Origin: Treponema sp.
Lineage (GTDB): Bacteria > Spirochaetota > Spirochaetia > Treponematales > Breznakiellaceae
Direction: 5' to 3'
Length of the DNA: 10,747 nucleotides
NCBI GenBank assembly: GCA_031257715.1
Contig: JAIROE010000135.1
Coordinates: 1-10,747 of the forward strand
The position numbers and the translations under genes were made by a program. Shown piece after piece: positions 1 to 6,684 of the stretch. The notes beneath the pieces were generated by a model. It saw only the letters and a list, made by a program, of their open reading frames with translations, did no database searches and was not told the DNA's origin. The first letter of the stretch is position 1. Each line of letters begins with the position of its first letter.

Positions 1-73
1 ACCCCGCCGCTTCGGTATAAGGATTATTGTACCATATTTCTCGGGTGTTGGAATGTTTTTGCGCAGTCTGATA

Positions 74-137
74 TTGTCAATATGTATTTACATACTCTTA
101 AAAAACCGTTGCAATCCGGTAAAAAAAATGGTAATAT
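74..137 (+). promoter_or_regulatory. Candidate sigma-70 promoter and palindromic site upstream of the isomerase gene
   Basis: A TTGCAA box at 109-114 and a TAATAT box at 132-137 are separated by exactly 17 nt, each matching 4 of 6 consensus bases, and lie about 30 nt before the start codon at 166. Just upstream, 81-94 reads TATGTATTTACATA, a palindrome with 6-bp arms and a TT centre, a plausible operator for a dimeric regulator. The promoter is inferred from spacing and box quality only. Nothing else was recognised in bases 1-80. Confidence 0.4.
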
Positions 138-155
138 GTGTCATGCTGCTTTTAC

Positions 156-160
156 GGAGG
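156..160 (+). promoter_or_regulatory. Ribosome binding site deciding the isomerase start
   Basis: GGAGG ends 5 nt before the ATG at 166. The earlier in-frame ATG at 82 has no such site, lies upstream of the candidate promoter, and would add 28 residues that do not resemble the family. Confidence 0.8.
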
Positions 161-165
161 TTCTT

Positions 166-1506
166 ATGAAAGCGGTCCTCTTGCCCGTATATTTTGCCGG
201 GGCGAACGACAGGGAGAACGCTGAACGCCGGGAACAGCTTGCCGTTCTTGAAAGGACATACGGGGAAGAAGCGGAATTTCTTCCGGAACGGGAAATGGGT
301 GAGCCTTTTCCGGAGAAGGCGGACGCCCTGCTTTTCCCTCAGCTTTTGGGGGAGATTTTTTCCCGTAGGGCGGAGTTGGAGCGGGTTCGTCTTCCTGTTG
401 TGGTATTGACTTCCTCCTTCGGCACGGTGGAAATGTGGGACTGGGAAATTGTAAGCTATCTCCGTCTCCGTATGGGGCTCACGGTTTTTTCTCCCTATAA
501 CACCGATCTGGCGAAGACCGTGCTCCGTTCCATCGCGGCCAAAAAAATCATGGCGGGCGGCGTCAACTTCCTCATGTTTCAGGATAATCCGGGTGAAGGA
601 ATGCAGGCCAATATTTTCAAACGTTTTTACTGGTGGGAGAAGGAATGCACCAAAACCATAGAGTCGGCCTTTGGAATCAACATTGTATACCGGAGTTGGA
701 AGGAACTTAATGAGCGGGCCCGGCGGCTGCCGGACGACAGTGCCATGGCGCTCTGGAAGGAGCGGGCTGTTCCCGCGGAGGGCCTTTCGCAGGAACGCGC
801 CATAAAGGCGGTAAAGCTTTACATGGCGGTGAAAGAGACGATGAAAGAAACCGGCAATGTCTATGGGGTGGGCGCCAATTGTCTCAATGAATCCTTCCAT
901 TCCGATACTACCCCCTGCTTGGCCTGGAACTGGATATTCGAACACGATCATATTATCTGGGCCTGTGAAGGCGATACGGTAACCCTTATCAGCAAATTCA
1001 TCCTCTATTCCGGCCTCAAACGGCCCATGATGATGACCAACATCTACCCCTTTCTCGTCGGCATGGCGGCGCTGAAGCATGAAAAGATCGACACGTTTCC
1101 GGACATTGATGATCCGGACAATCACGCTCTTGGGGTACACTGCGGGTATTTCGGCTTTGCGCCCCAAAGCTTCTGCACCCATTGGGTCATGCGGCCCAAG
1201 GCGCTGGCCATTGTCAACGACGATGCCGTTGTCATCGACTGCCGCATGAAGAGCGGGCCTGTGACCATGGCGAAGCTGCAGTCCGACATGAAGGGGCTTA
1301 TCGTCATTGAGGCGGAAATCGAAGACTACGTGCAGTACCCGGGTTCCGACTGCCGTAACGGGGCGCTTCTGCGCTATAAAAACGGAAGCGGGCATTCGGT
1401 AATGGAAGAACTGTCTTCCCATCACGCAATTATTATTGAAGGGAATATCACTCATGAACTGGTACAACTGGCCCGTGTTTACGGATTCAGTGTCCGCATA
1501 GTGTAA
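166..1506 (+). CDS. L-fucose/L-arabinose isomerase-family protein
   Basis: The predicted product has 446 residues and no signal peptide, so it is cytoplasmic. It resembles the shorter members of the FucI/AraA-type aldose-ketose isomerases, which interconvert an aldose and its ketose using a divalent metal. Residues 236-248 (VGANCLNESFHSD, with E242) and 265-271 (WACEGDT, with E268 and D270) match the conserved core that carries the acidic metal ligands. The SHH motif at residues 418-420 is the likely histidine ligand near the C-terminus. The N-terminal third (MKAVLLPVYF onward) is a divergent substrate-side domain. The start at 166 is chosen over 82 because of the GGAGG site. A kinase gene follows after 13 nt, so the ketose produced is probably phosphorylated next. 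Family assignment is firm; the actual sugar is unknown. Confidence 0.85.
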   Translation: MKAVLLPVYFAGANDRENAERREQLAVLERTYGEEAEFLPEREMGEPFPEKADALLFPQLLGEIFSRRAELERVRLPVVVLTSSFGTVEMWDWEIVSYLRLRMGLTVFSPYNTDLAKTVLRSIAAKKIMAGGVNFLMFQDNPGEGMQANIFKRFYWWEKECTKTIESAFGINIVYRSWKELNERARRLPDDSAMALWKERAVPAEGLSQERAIKAVKLYMAVKETMKETGNVYGVGANCLNESFHSDTTPCLAWNWIFEHDHIIWACEGDTVTLISKFILYSGLKRPMMMTNIYPFLVGMAALKHEKIDTFPDIDDPDNHALGVHCGYFGFAPQSFCTHWVMRPKALAIVNDDAVVIDCRMKSGPVTMAKLQSDMKGLIVIEAEIEDYVQYPGSDCRNGALLRYKNGSGHSVMEELSSHHAIIIEGNITHELVQLARVYGFSVRIV

Positions 1507-1519
1507 AAACGGAGGAAGA

Positions 1520-3025
1520 ATGGCCGCCTATCTTGTCGGTGTTGATATAGGAACGCAGGGTACCAAGGCGGCCCTGTTTGACACGGATCTGCGATCCCTG
1601 GGAACGGCCTTTGAGGATTCCCGGCTTGTGCAGCCGGAAGTCGGGACGGTCTGGCAGGAGGCGGATGACATCTACGGCTCCGTCCTCCGGGTCATAAAGG
1701 AACTGGTTGAACGTTTCGGCGTAAAGCGCGGTGAAGTCGCCGCCGTCGGTATTGATTCCCAGATGGCGGGCATCATGGGCATGGCGGCGGACGGGGAAGC
1801 GTCAACCTGTTACGATTCCTGGCTGGACACCCGCTGCAGGGATTATGTCGCCGTCATGCGGGAACGGGGTGAACGGCGTATCATCGAATTGACCGGGGGG
1901 CCTGTAACTTATACCCATGGGCCGAAGATCCTCTGGTGGAAGCATGAACGGCCGGACGCCTATAAAAAAACGGCCAAATTCGTACTTCCCCACGCCTGGG
2001 CAGCCTGCAAACTCTGCGGCCTAAAGGCGAAGGACGCCTATTTTGACTGGACACATCTGCAATACTCCGGTTTTGCCGACAATCTGCGCAAGGAATGGAG
2101 CGGAGAGCTTCTTTCGCTCTTTGGGGTGGACGGAGAAAAGATGGCCCGCATCGTTTCTCCCTTCGAGATCATAGGCAAAGTGAATGCGGAAGCCGCCGTC
2201 CTTTCGGGCCTTGCCGAAGGAACGCCTGTCGCTGCCGGAGCGGGGGACACGGCCGCCTCGATTTTCGGCGCGGGGCTTTTTGAAACGGACGACGTACTCG
2301 ACTGCGCCGGCACCGCCTCGGTGTTTTGCTGTGCCGCCGGCGCCTTTTCCCCTGATGTTACGCATAAAACCATGACCATGATGCGCTCCCCGGAGGACGG
2401 CATGTGGTTTCCCCTTGCCTATATTAACGGAGGGGGCCTTTGCATACGATGGTTCCGTGATTCTTTTTCGGGCGTTCCGCCCTGTTCCTATGTGGAACTG
2501 GAAAAGGAATCCGAAAAAATTCCGGCGGGAAGCGAAGGCATTGTCTTTGTTCCCCATTTTGCCGGCCGCGTGCTGCCGGCCGATCCGGGCCTTAAGGGTT
2601 CGTTTTCCGGCCTTGATTTCAGGCATTCCCGGGCTCACCTGTTCCGGGCCGTCATGGAAGGCATAGCCTATGAATACGCTTTCTACCTTTCGGTATTGCG
2701 GGATCTGTACCCTGCGGGCAATTTCCGGCGGATGATCTCCATAGGAGGCGGGTCAAAATCGGGCCTGTTTACTTCAATAAAGGCGGATGTCCTCGCCCTT
2801 ACCGCCCAGTGTTACCGGGTAGGCGATACTGCGCTGGTGGGCAGCGCCGTCATCGCCGGTTATGGCGCAGGGGTTTTTTCCGATTACCGCGCCGTCGTAA
2901 GGAAGACCATACAGGAAGAAGCCCCCATACGCTTCAATGAAGAAAATCACAAACAGTATCGCAGGATGATACAGAAATATCTTGCGGTAATTGGCGCACA
3001 GGCTGCGGCGGACGGCGCGATATAA
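1520..3025 (+). CDS. FGGY-family carbohydrate kinase
   Basis: The 501-residue length is typical of xylulokinase, fuculokinase and related enzymes that transfer phosphate from ATP to a ketose or polyol. The N-terminal phosphate-binding motif VDIGTQGTKAALFD spans residues 8-21. A WLDTR segment at 101-105 matches the conserved first-domain strand seen in xylulokinases. GAGDTAA at 240-246 carries the likely catalytic base D243, and GGGSKS at 409-414 is the C-terminal FGGY nucleotide-binding signature. The middle section around residues 172-195 (DAYFDWTHLQYSG) differs from classic XylB, so the substrate may not be D-xylulose. GGAGGA at 1511-1516 precedes the ATG by a few bases. The close spacing to the genes on both sides supports co-transcription and a role after the isomerase. 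Confidence 0.9.
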   Translation: MAAYLVGVDIGTQGTKAALFDTDLRSLGTAFEDSRLVQPEVGTVWQEADDIYGSVLRVIKELVERFGVKRGEVAAVGIDSQMAGIMGMAADGEASTCYDSWLDTRCRDYVAVMRERGERRIIELTGGPVTYTHGPKILWWKHERPDAYKKTAKFVLPHAWAACKLCGLKAKDAYFDWTHLQYSGFADNLRKEWSGELLSLFGVDGEKMARIVSPFEIIGKVNAEAAVLSGLAEGTPVAAGAGDTAASIFGAGLFETDDVLDCAGTASVFCCAAGAFSPDVTHKTMTMMRSPEDGMWFPLAYINGGGLCIRWFRDSFSGVPPCSYVELEKESEKIPAGSEGIVFVPHFAGRVLPADPGLKGSFSGLDFRHSRAHLFRAVMEGIAYEYAFYLSVLRDLYPAGNFRRMISIGGGSKSGLFTSIKADVLALTAQCYRVGDTALVGSAVIAGYGAGVFSDYRAVVRKTIQEEAPIRFNEENHKQYRRMIQKYLAVIGAQAAADGAI

Positions 3026-3027
3026 AC

Positions 3028-3033
3028 AGGAGG
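3028..3033 (+). promoter_or_regulatory. Ribosome binding site deciding the oxidoreductase start
   Basis: AGGAGG lies 8 nt before the ATG at 3042. An earlier in-frame ATG at 2991 would overlap the end of the kinase gene and place 17 basic residues before the Rossmann strand, so 3042 is preferred. Confidence 0.8.
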
Positions 3034-3041
3034 AGTACTGC

Positions 3042-4061
3042 ATGAAAGACGCCATCGGGATTTGCCTCATCGGCGCCGGGCGGGCGGGCATGATACACGG
3101 GAGGAATTTCGCCTCCAGGGTTCCCCATGCCCGAATGACCGCCGTAAGTGATGTCTCGGAAGAAAGCGCGCGGGCGGCCGCGTCGGAGATGGGTGTGGAT
3201 GCCGTGTATACCGATTACCGTGAGGCCCTCAAAAACAGCGCCGTAGACGCGGTAATCGTGGTGACGCCTACCAAATTCCACCGTGACATTGTACTGGAGG
3301 CGGCATGCGCCGGAAAGCATATACTCTGCGAAAAGCCCATGGCAATGAACAGGGAAGAATGCCGGGACATGATTGACGCCGCGCGAAAGGCCGGGGTGAC
3401 GCTTCAGATAGGTTTCATGCGCCGCTTTGACGCCGGTTTCAGGCGGGCAAAAGAGATAGTCGATTCGGGGGCCATTGGGACGGTGGTCAGCGTAAAGTCT
3501 CTGACCCGCGGCCCCAGCACGCCGCAGGAGTGGATGTACGATATACGCAAAAGCAACGGCCCTCTCGCGGAGGTGAACAGTCACGACATAGACACCCTGC
3601 GCTGGTTTACCGGAAGCGAGGCGGCGAGCCTTTACGCCATGGCGGGCAATTACCGCTGCGCTTCCGCCCGGGAAAAGTACCCCGATTTTTATGATACCGT
3701 TTTGATGAATGTGAGGATGAAAAACGGGATGATGGGAAACATAGACGGCGCCCAGGGGGTGCAGTACGGCTATGACGCCAGAGTCGATATTCTGGGCACG
3801 GAAGGATGCGTGCAGATAGGCAGCCTTGCGGGGAATGCCACCCTTGCTTTCACCAAAGATCACCGCATGCAGGCCGATGTGATTAAAAGCTGGACGAATC
3901 TTTTTTATGAAGCCTATGTGAACGAAGACATCGGCTTTGTCGAGGCGATACGGAACGGCAGCGAGCCTCTGGTACAGGGTATAGACGGCATGATGGCTGT
4001 GGAAATAGTCCGGGCGGGTAATGAGTCCATAGAGACCGGAAAAATAATCAGTCTGGAATAG
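3042..4061 (+). CDS. Gfo/Idh/MocA-family NAD(P)-dependent oxidoreductase
   Basis: The product has 339 residues, the usual size for inositol 2-dehydrogenase-like enzymes that oxidise a ring or sugar hydroxyl with NAD(P). The Rossmann motif GAGRAG is at residues 11-16, and D37 at the end of the second strand suggests preference for NAD. The family motif CEKPM at 96-100 supplies the catalytic lysine K98. SHDIDTLRWF at 180-189 supplies the probable catalytic H181. The residue four before it is E177, where Bacillus IolG-type enzymes have Asp, a small deviation in the active site. No signal sequence is present. It is the third gene of the first unit, 16 nt after the kinase, and its stop codon lies at the edge of an inverted repeat. 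The substrate is not predictable; a polyol, an inositol or a sugar are all possible. Confidence 0.88.
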   Translation: MKDAIGICLIGAGRAGMIHGRNFASRVPHARMTAVSDVSEESARAAASEMGVDAVYTDYREALKNSAVDAVIVVTPTKFHRDIVLEAACAGKHILCEKPMAMNREECRDMIDAARKAGVTLQIGFMRRFDAGFRRAKEIVDSGAIGTVVSVKSLTRGPSTPQEWMYDIRKSNGPLAEVNSHDIDTLRWFTGSEAASLYAMAGNYRCASAREKYPDFYDTVLMNVRMKNGMMGNIDGAQGVQYGYDARVDILGTEGCVQIGSLAGNATLAFTKDHRMQADVIKSWTNLFYEAYVNEDIGFVEAIRNGSEPLVQGIDGMMAVEIVRAGNESIETGKIISLE

Positions 4062-4066
4062 AGTTG

Positions 4067-4103
4067 GGGCTGGCCGGGAAGTTGGTTACTTCCCGGCCAG
4101 CCC
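4067..4103 (+). terminator. Strong hairpin, probable terminator after the first three genes
   Basis: Bases 4067-4082 pair perfectly with 4088-4103, giving 16 GC-rich base pairs around a TGGTT loop, starting 5 nt after the stop codon. The downstream tract (TTGCATTTTCT) is only moderately T-rich, so termination may be partial. Confidence 0.55.
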
Positions 4104-4156
4104 TTGCATTTTCTCCCGTTTCGTTGAAACGGTACGAAAATGCCGCACTAAAGAAG

Positions 4157-4190
4157 CTGTCCGAACAAGTTTTTCAAACTTTTCGGACAG
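4157..4190 (+). repeat. Hairpin upstream of the dehydrogenase gene
   Basis: CTGTCCGAA at 4157-4165 pairs with TTCGGACAG at 4182-4190. Inside, AAGTTT at 4167-4172 pairs with AAACTT at 4176-4181, leaving a TTC loop and one bulged C at 4166. It ends 33 nt before the next start codon and could attenuate or protect that transcript. Confidence 0.5.
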
Positions 4191-4223
4191 TCCCAACTCC
4201 AATGAAACCTTAAGGAGAATCTA

Positions 4224-5264
4224 ATGCAGGCAGCACGGTTATACGGCGCGGGTGACATACGGACAGGCGAATGTTCCGTACCTGAAATTGGGGAGGATGA
4301 AATCCTTCTTAAAACATCCGCGGCGGCGATCTGCGGAACCGATCTCCGCATGATAGCCAACGGTTACAGGGGAGTCGATGCGGATCATCCCCTTACGCTG
4401 GGGCACGAAATAAGCGGGATTATCGAAGAACTCGGGAAAAATGTACGCGGATATACAAAAGGCATGCGGGTGGCCCTGGCTCCGAACATGGGCTGTGGAA
4501 TCTGCGGTATCTGCGTTTCCGGCGATACCCATCTTTGCGAAAGTTATACTGCCTTCGGGATCAATATGGACGGCGGCTTTGCCGAATACATGCGCATTCC
4601 CGCCGCCGCCGTCATTCAGGGAAACGTCATGGTTCTTGACGACAGCGTTTCCCTTGATACTGCGGCCCTGTTTGAACCCATGTCCTGCGTATTTAACGGC
4701 CAGGAACAGGCCCGTGTACGGCTCAACGACGATGTGCTGATTATCGGGGCTGGACCCATAGGAATCATGCACGCCCTGCTCGCCAGAGCAAAAGGCGCCG
4801 GGCGTATTTTTATACGGGACATTTCCGCCGTGCGCATGCGCCAGTGCGAAGAACTTGTCGAAGGAGCCGCCGCGGTGGAATCCGATAATCTTGAAGAGGC
4901 CATAAAATCCCTTAACGGCGGCCGGCTTGTCGATGTGTGCATCACCGCCTGTCCTTCCGCCTCCGCACAGGCAGACGCGCTTAAGGTGACCGGCATGAAC
5001 GGCCGCATCCTCTTCTTCGGCGGACTTCCCGCCGGAAAAGACGATGTTGTCCTTAACACGAACCTTATCCATTACCGCCAGCTTTCCATTCATGGTTCGA
5101 CCAGGGCCAACATCAGGCAATACCGTGAGGTCGCCAAAATGGTCATGGCCGGACACCTTGATCTGGGGAAACTCGTTTCGCGGAAATATCCCCTGAAAGA
5201 TTTTGCCTCCGCCGTCTCCTGTGCGAAAAAAGCCGAAGTCCTTAAAACGCTAATCGGGTTTTGA
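4224..5264 (+). CDS. Zinc-dependent medium-chain dehydrogenase (polyol/alcohol type)
   Basis: The 346-residue product is a cytoplasmic medium-chain dehydrogenase/reductase of the sorbitol, galactitol-1-phosphate or threonine dehydrogenase type, oxidising a secondary alcohol with NAD(P). The catalytic zinc ligands appear as C37 in ICGTD, the GHE motif at 60-62 and E151 in FEP. The structural zinc site is complete, with C91, C94, C97 and C105. The nucleotide fold has GAGPIG at 175-180. The Asp in the following IRDIS segment suggests NAD rather than NADP. AAGGAG at 4212-4217 sets the start with a 6-nt gap. It is separated from the oxidoreductase by 162 nt of hairpins and followed by 264 nt without genes, so it may be a readthrough gene or a separate transcript. 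Substrate not determinable. Confidence 0.88.
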   Translation: MQAARLYGAGDIRTGECSVPEIGEDEILLKTSAAAICGTDLRMIANGYRGVDADHPLTLGHEISGIIEELGKNVRGYTKGMRVALAPNMGCGICGICVSGDTHLCESYTAFGINMDGGFAEYMRIPAAAVIQGNVMVLDDSVSLDTAALFEPMSCVFNGQEQARVRLNDDVLIIGAGPIGIMHALLARAKGAGRIFIRDISAVRMRQCEELVEGAAAVESDNLEEAIKSLNGGRLVDVCITACPSASAQADALKVTGMNGRILFFGGLPAGKDDVVLNTNLIHYRQLSIHGSTRANIRQYREVAKMVMAGHLDLGKLVSRKYPLKDFASAVSCAKKAEVLKTLIGF

Positions 5265-5283
5265 CTGGCGGCCTATAAATCGT

Positions 5284-5313
5284 GGTTTTTGCGGCACAAA
5301 ATGACGCAAAACC
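5284..5313 (+). terminator. Possible terminator of the dehydrogenase transcript
   Basis: GGTTTT and GCG at 5284-5293, with one extra T, pair with CGC and AAAACC at 5305-5313 around an 11-nt loop, 19 nt after the stop codon. No T tract follows (TTCAAATG), so intrinsic termination is uncertain. Confidence 0.3.
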
Positions 5314-5341
5314 TTCAAATGTAGCCGGCCGCCGGGGACCC

Positions 5342-5386
5342 TCGCCGCGATCCCGGAGTTTCACTGGAGATGAAACTCCCCGGCGA
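5342..5386 (+). repeat. Two-part hairpin in the gene-free interval
   Basis: The inner arms GGAGTTTCA (5355-5363) and TGAAACTCC (5371-5379) enclose a 7-nt loop. The outer arms TCGCCG (5342-5347) and CGGCGA (5381-5386) extend it across an asymmetric internal loop. It lies upstream of the predicted promoter, so it would not be in the mRNA of the hydrolase unit. No T tract follows. Confidence 0.5.
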
Positions 5387-5440
5387 AACGGTTACGCTGT
5401 TTGGTCCTTGACGGCGCCGGCGTCCTGAACATATGCGACA

Positions 5441-5470
5441 TTGACAACACGTCCATATAGGTGTCATAAT
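5441..5470 (+). promoter_or_regulatory. Strong sigma-70-type promoter for the hydrolase/transporter unit
   Basis: TTGACA at 5441-5446 is a perfect -35 box and CATAAT at 5465-5470 matches 5 of 6 bases of the -10 box, with an 18-nt spacer. TGACA at 5442-5446 and TGTCA at 5462-5466 form an imperfect dyad across the spacer, a position where a repressor would block polymerase. The transcript would start about 50 nt before the ATG at 5529. Confidence 0.65.
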
Positions 5471-5528
5471 GATCTATTCGATTGTCCTGCCGGGCGGCGG
5501 GAAATCAATTCAATAAGGAGGCATAATT

Positions 5529-6506
5529 ATGGAATCATTTGACTATTCAACCGTGCGGGGATTTAATTATCAGCCCAGTGCTGGAAGCACCAGTTTTGAA
5601 AATTGGTACTATTTCAGGCCTGAATTGTTTGAACTGGAACTGCGCAGGGGCAGGCACTATTTCCCCAAATTCAATACGGTGCGGTATTGGCTTTCATGGG
5701 ATGCGTATATACGGGATTCAAAACGTTTCGTGGAAAACTTTGAAACGGCGTTGGCTATTGCCGATTCATTGGGCCTGAAGGTTATTGCCTGCCTCTTAAA
5801 CCGCTGGCACAATGATTTTGTCGATGCCGGCGGTGTTTACCTGGATAATATTATTCCGGGTTGGGGCTGGTGCTATAAAGAAGGTTTTTACAAAGAATAT
5901 TTTCAGGCCATTGTCGGCGGGCATAAGCAGGATAAACGTATTCTGGTGTGGGATACCTGTAACGAACCGTTCTCGTATCAGTTGACCTTTGACAAGATGG
6001 GTGATATTCCCAACATTGAATTTAACTGGCTTAAAGAGATGTATGATTATGCAAAATCCCTTGGGGTTTCCCAGCCTGTGTCGTTCAGCTCCCATCCCAA
6101 TTTTAACATGACGCGGGCTTGGGACGAAAAATGCGCCGCCATCATGGATGTGCTGCTTATTCATCCTTATTACATAGGCGAACAGAACGACAGGGAAAAA
6201 AAGGCCCAATATGAAAAACAGCTTGATGATTATGTGGCAATTGCCCGGAAAAGCGGCAAGGGACTCATTGCAAGCGAGACATGCTGGGGATCGCTGGATG
6301 ATGACTGGCGGGTGGAAAACATACGTTACTCTTTGGCGGAACTGAAGAAACGGCAGATAGGAATTTGTCCCCATGCCCTGCATCACAGTCTGGTGGCGGA
6401 TTTGCATCTGCCCGAATACGGCCCGGTGGGGCCCCCGGGTGATTTGCGCTTTATCAATGCCGACGGTACCCTGCGCAAGGGGCACGAAGTGTATAATGAA
6501 TTTTAA
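5529..6506 (+). CDS. Cytoplasmic GH5-like (clan GH-A) glycoside hydrolase
   Basis: The 325-residue protein looks like a single (beta/alpha)8 barrel domain of the cellulase/GH5 type, a retaining glycosidase. VLVWDTCNEPF-like sequence around residues 138-147 gives the NEP motif with E146 as probable acid/base. LIASETCWG at 246-254 gives E250 as probable nucleophile, about 104 residues later as expected for clan GH-A. IHPYY at 211-215 fits the strand-6 His/Tyr position. NTVRYWLSWDAY at 49-60 and ACLLNRWHND at 87-96 fit early barrel strands rich in aromatic residues. There is no signal peptide and no binding module, so it should act inside the cell on imported oligosaccharides. AAGGAGG at 5515-5521 sits 7 nt before the ATG. 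The gene leads the transporter unit. Exact family and substrate are unknown. Confidence 0.78.
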   Translation: MESFDYSTVRGFNYQPSAGSTSFENWYYFRPELFELELRRGRHYFPKFNTVRYWLSWDAYIRDSKRFVENFETALAIADSLGLKVIACLLNRWHNDFVDAGGVYLDNIIPGWGWCYKEGFYKEYFQAIVGGHKQDKRILVWDTCNEPFSYQLTFDKMGDIPNIEFNWLKEMYDYAKSLGVSQPVSFSSHPNFNMTRAWDEKCAAIMDVLLIHPYYIGEQNDREKKAQYEKQLDDYVAIARKSGKGLIASETCWGSLDDDWRVENIRYSLAELKKRQIGICPHALHHSLVADLHLPEYGPVGPPGDLRFINADGTLRKGHEVYNEF

Positions 6507-6541
6507 AGCTTTCACAAAATACAATAGTGTGAGAGAATGGA

Positions 6542-6664
6542 CTTGTTCAAGAACCCGGTTGGTTCTTTCACAAGCCTCGCAGATTTGGTGTATTTTTGCA
6601 AAAATCCGCCAAATCTACCGTTTTTTAGCGGAAGTTGTTCAATAATTGAAGTTATTGAACAACT
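6542..6664. repeat. Cluster of three palindromes before the binding-protein gene
   Basis: Three inverted repeats lie in succession. Arms 6542-6555 and 6561-6574 pair over 12 of 14 positions with a CGGTT loop. AGATTTGG at 6581-6588 pairs with CCAAATCT at 6609-6616 around a perfect ATTTTTGCAAAAAT palindrome at 6592-6605. AGTTGTTCAATAA at 6633-6645 pairs perfectly with its partner at 6652-6664 around TTGAAG. None is followed by a T tract. They could protect or separate mRNA segments, or be remnants of a palindromic repeat family. Confidence 0.6.
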
Positions 6665-6677
6665 CTAATATATGTGC

Positions 6678-6684
6678 GAGGAGG
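6678..6684 (+). promoter_or_regulatory. Ribosome binding site deciding the binding-protein start
   Basis: GAGGAGG ends 8 nt before the ATG at 6693. The in-frame ATG at 6672 lies before this site and would put acidic residues ahead of the signal peptide, so 6693 is preferred. Confidence 0.85.

Larger units (their letters stand above)
4061..4199. repeat. Structured spacer: three hairpins bounded by an 8-bp inverted repeat
   Basis: GAGTTGGG at 4061-4068 is the exact reverse complement of CCCAACTC at 4192-4199. Between them lie a 16-bp perfect hairpin (4067-4103), a 7-bp hairpin with a GTT loop (4116-4122 with 4126-4132) and a hairpin of 9 plus 6 bp around one bulged C (4157-4190). The outer repeat begins inside the oxidoreductase stop codon. 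The layout could be a small palindromic mobile element (MITE- or REP-like) or simply stacked transcription-control structures. No flanking target duplication is obvious. Confidence 0.5.
5265..5528 (+). other. Gene-free interval with hairpins and a promoter
   Basis: No coding frame with a plausible start and ribosome site was found in these 264 nt. They contain a hairpin just after the dehydrogenase gene (5284-5313), a two-part hairpin (5342-5386), GC-rich self-complementary runs such as GACGGCGCCGGCGTC around 5410-5424, and the promoter and ribosome site of the downstream unit. The interval also marks a drop in GC content between the two halves of the window. Confidence 0.6.

Noticed and set aside
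74..81. TTGTCAAT shared, in opposite orientation, with 5440-5447 as a common operator of the two units
   Set aside because: An 8-nt match between two short AT-rich upstream regions is expected by chance fairly often, and the second copy overlaps the consensus -35 box.
88..1467. Long open frame on the minus strand opposite the isomerase gene
   Set aside because: It mirrors the plus-strand gene in codon phase, has no ribosome site, and its translation is rich in His, Arg and Pro without recognisable motifs. The plus-strand protein has clear family motifs.
2934..3863. Minus-strand open frame opposite the kinase end and the oxidoreductase
   Set aside because: It is a shadow of GC-rich third positions in well-supported plus-strand genes; no start signal or domain was seen.
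4064..4197. Possible integron attC site, from GTTGGG and CCCAAC ends around an imperfect palindrome
   Set aside because: attC sites begin with YAAC and end with GTTR; here the order is reversed on both strands, and no integrase or gene cassette is present.
4239..5156. Minus-strand open frame inside the zinc dehydrogenase gene
   Set aside because: The plus-strand frame carries complete zinc and nucleotide sites; the opposite frame has no family motif.
6646..6674. TTGAAG and TATATG with 17-nt spacing as a promoter for the binding-protein gene
   Set aside because: Both boxes are weak, the first lies in a hairpin loop, and the transcript would start inside the ribosome binding site.
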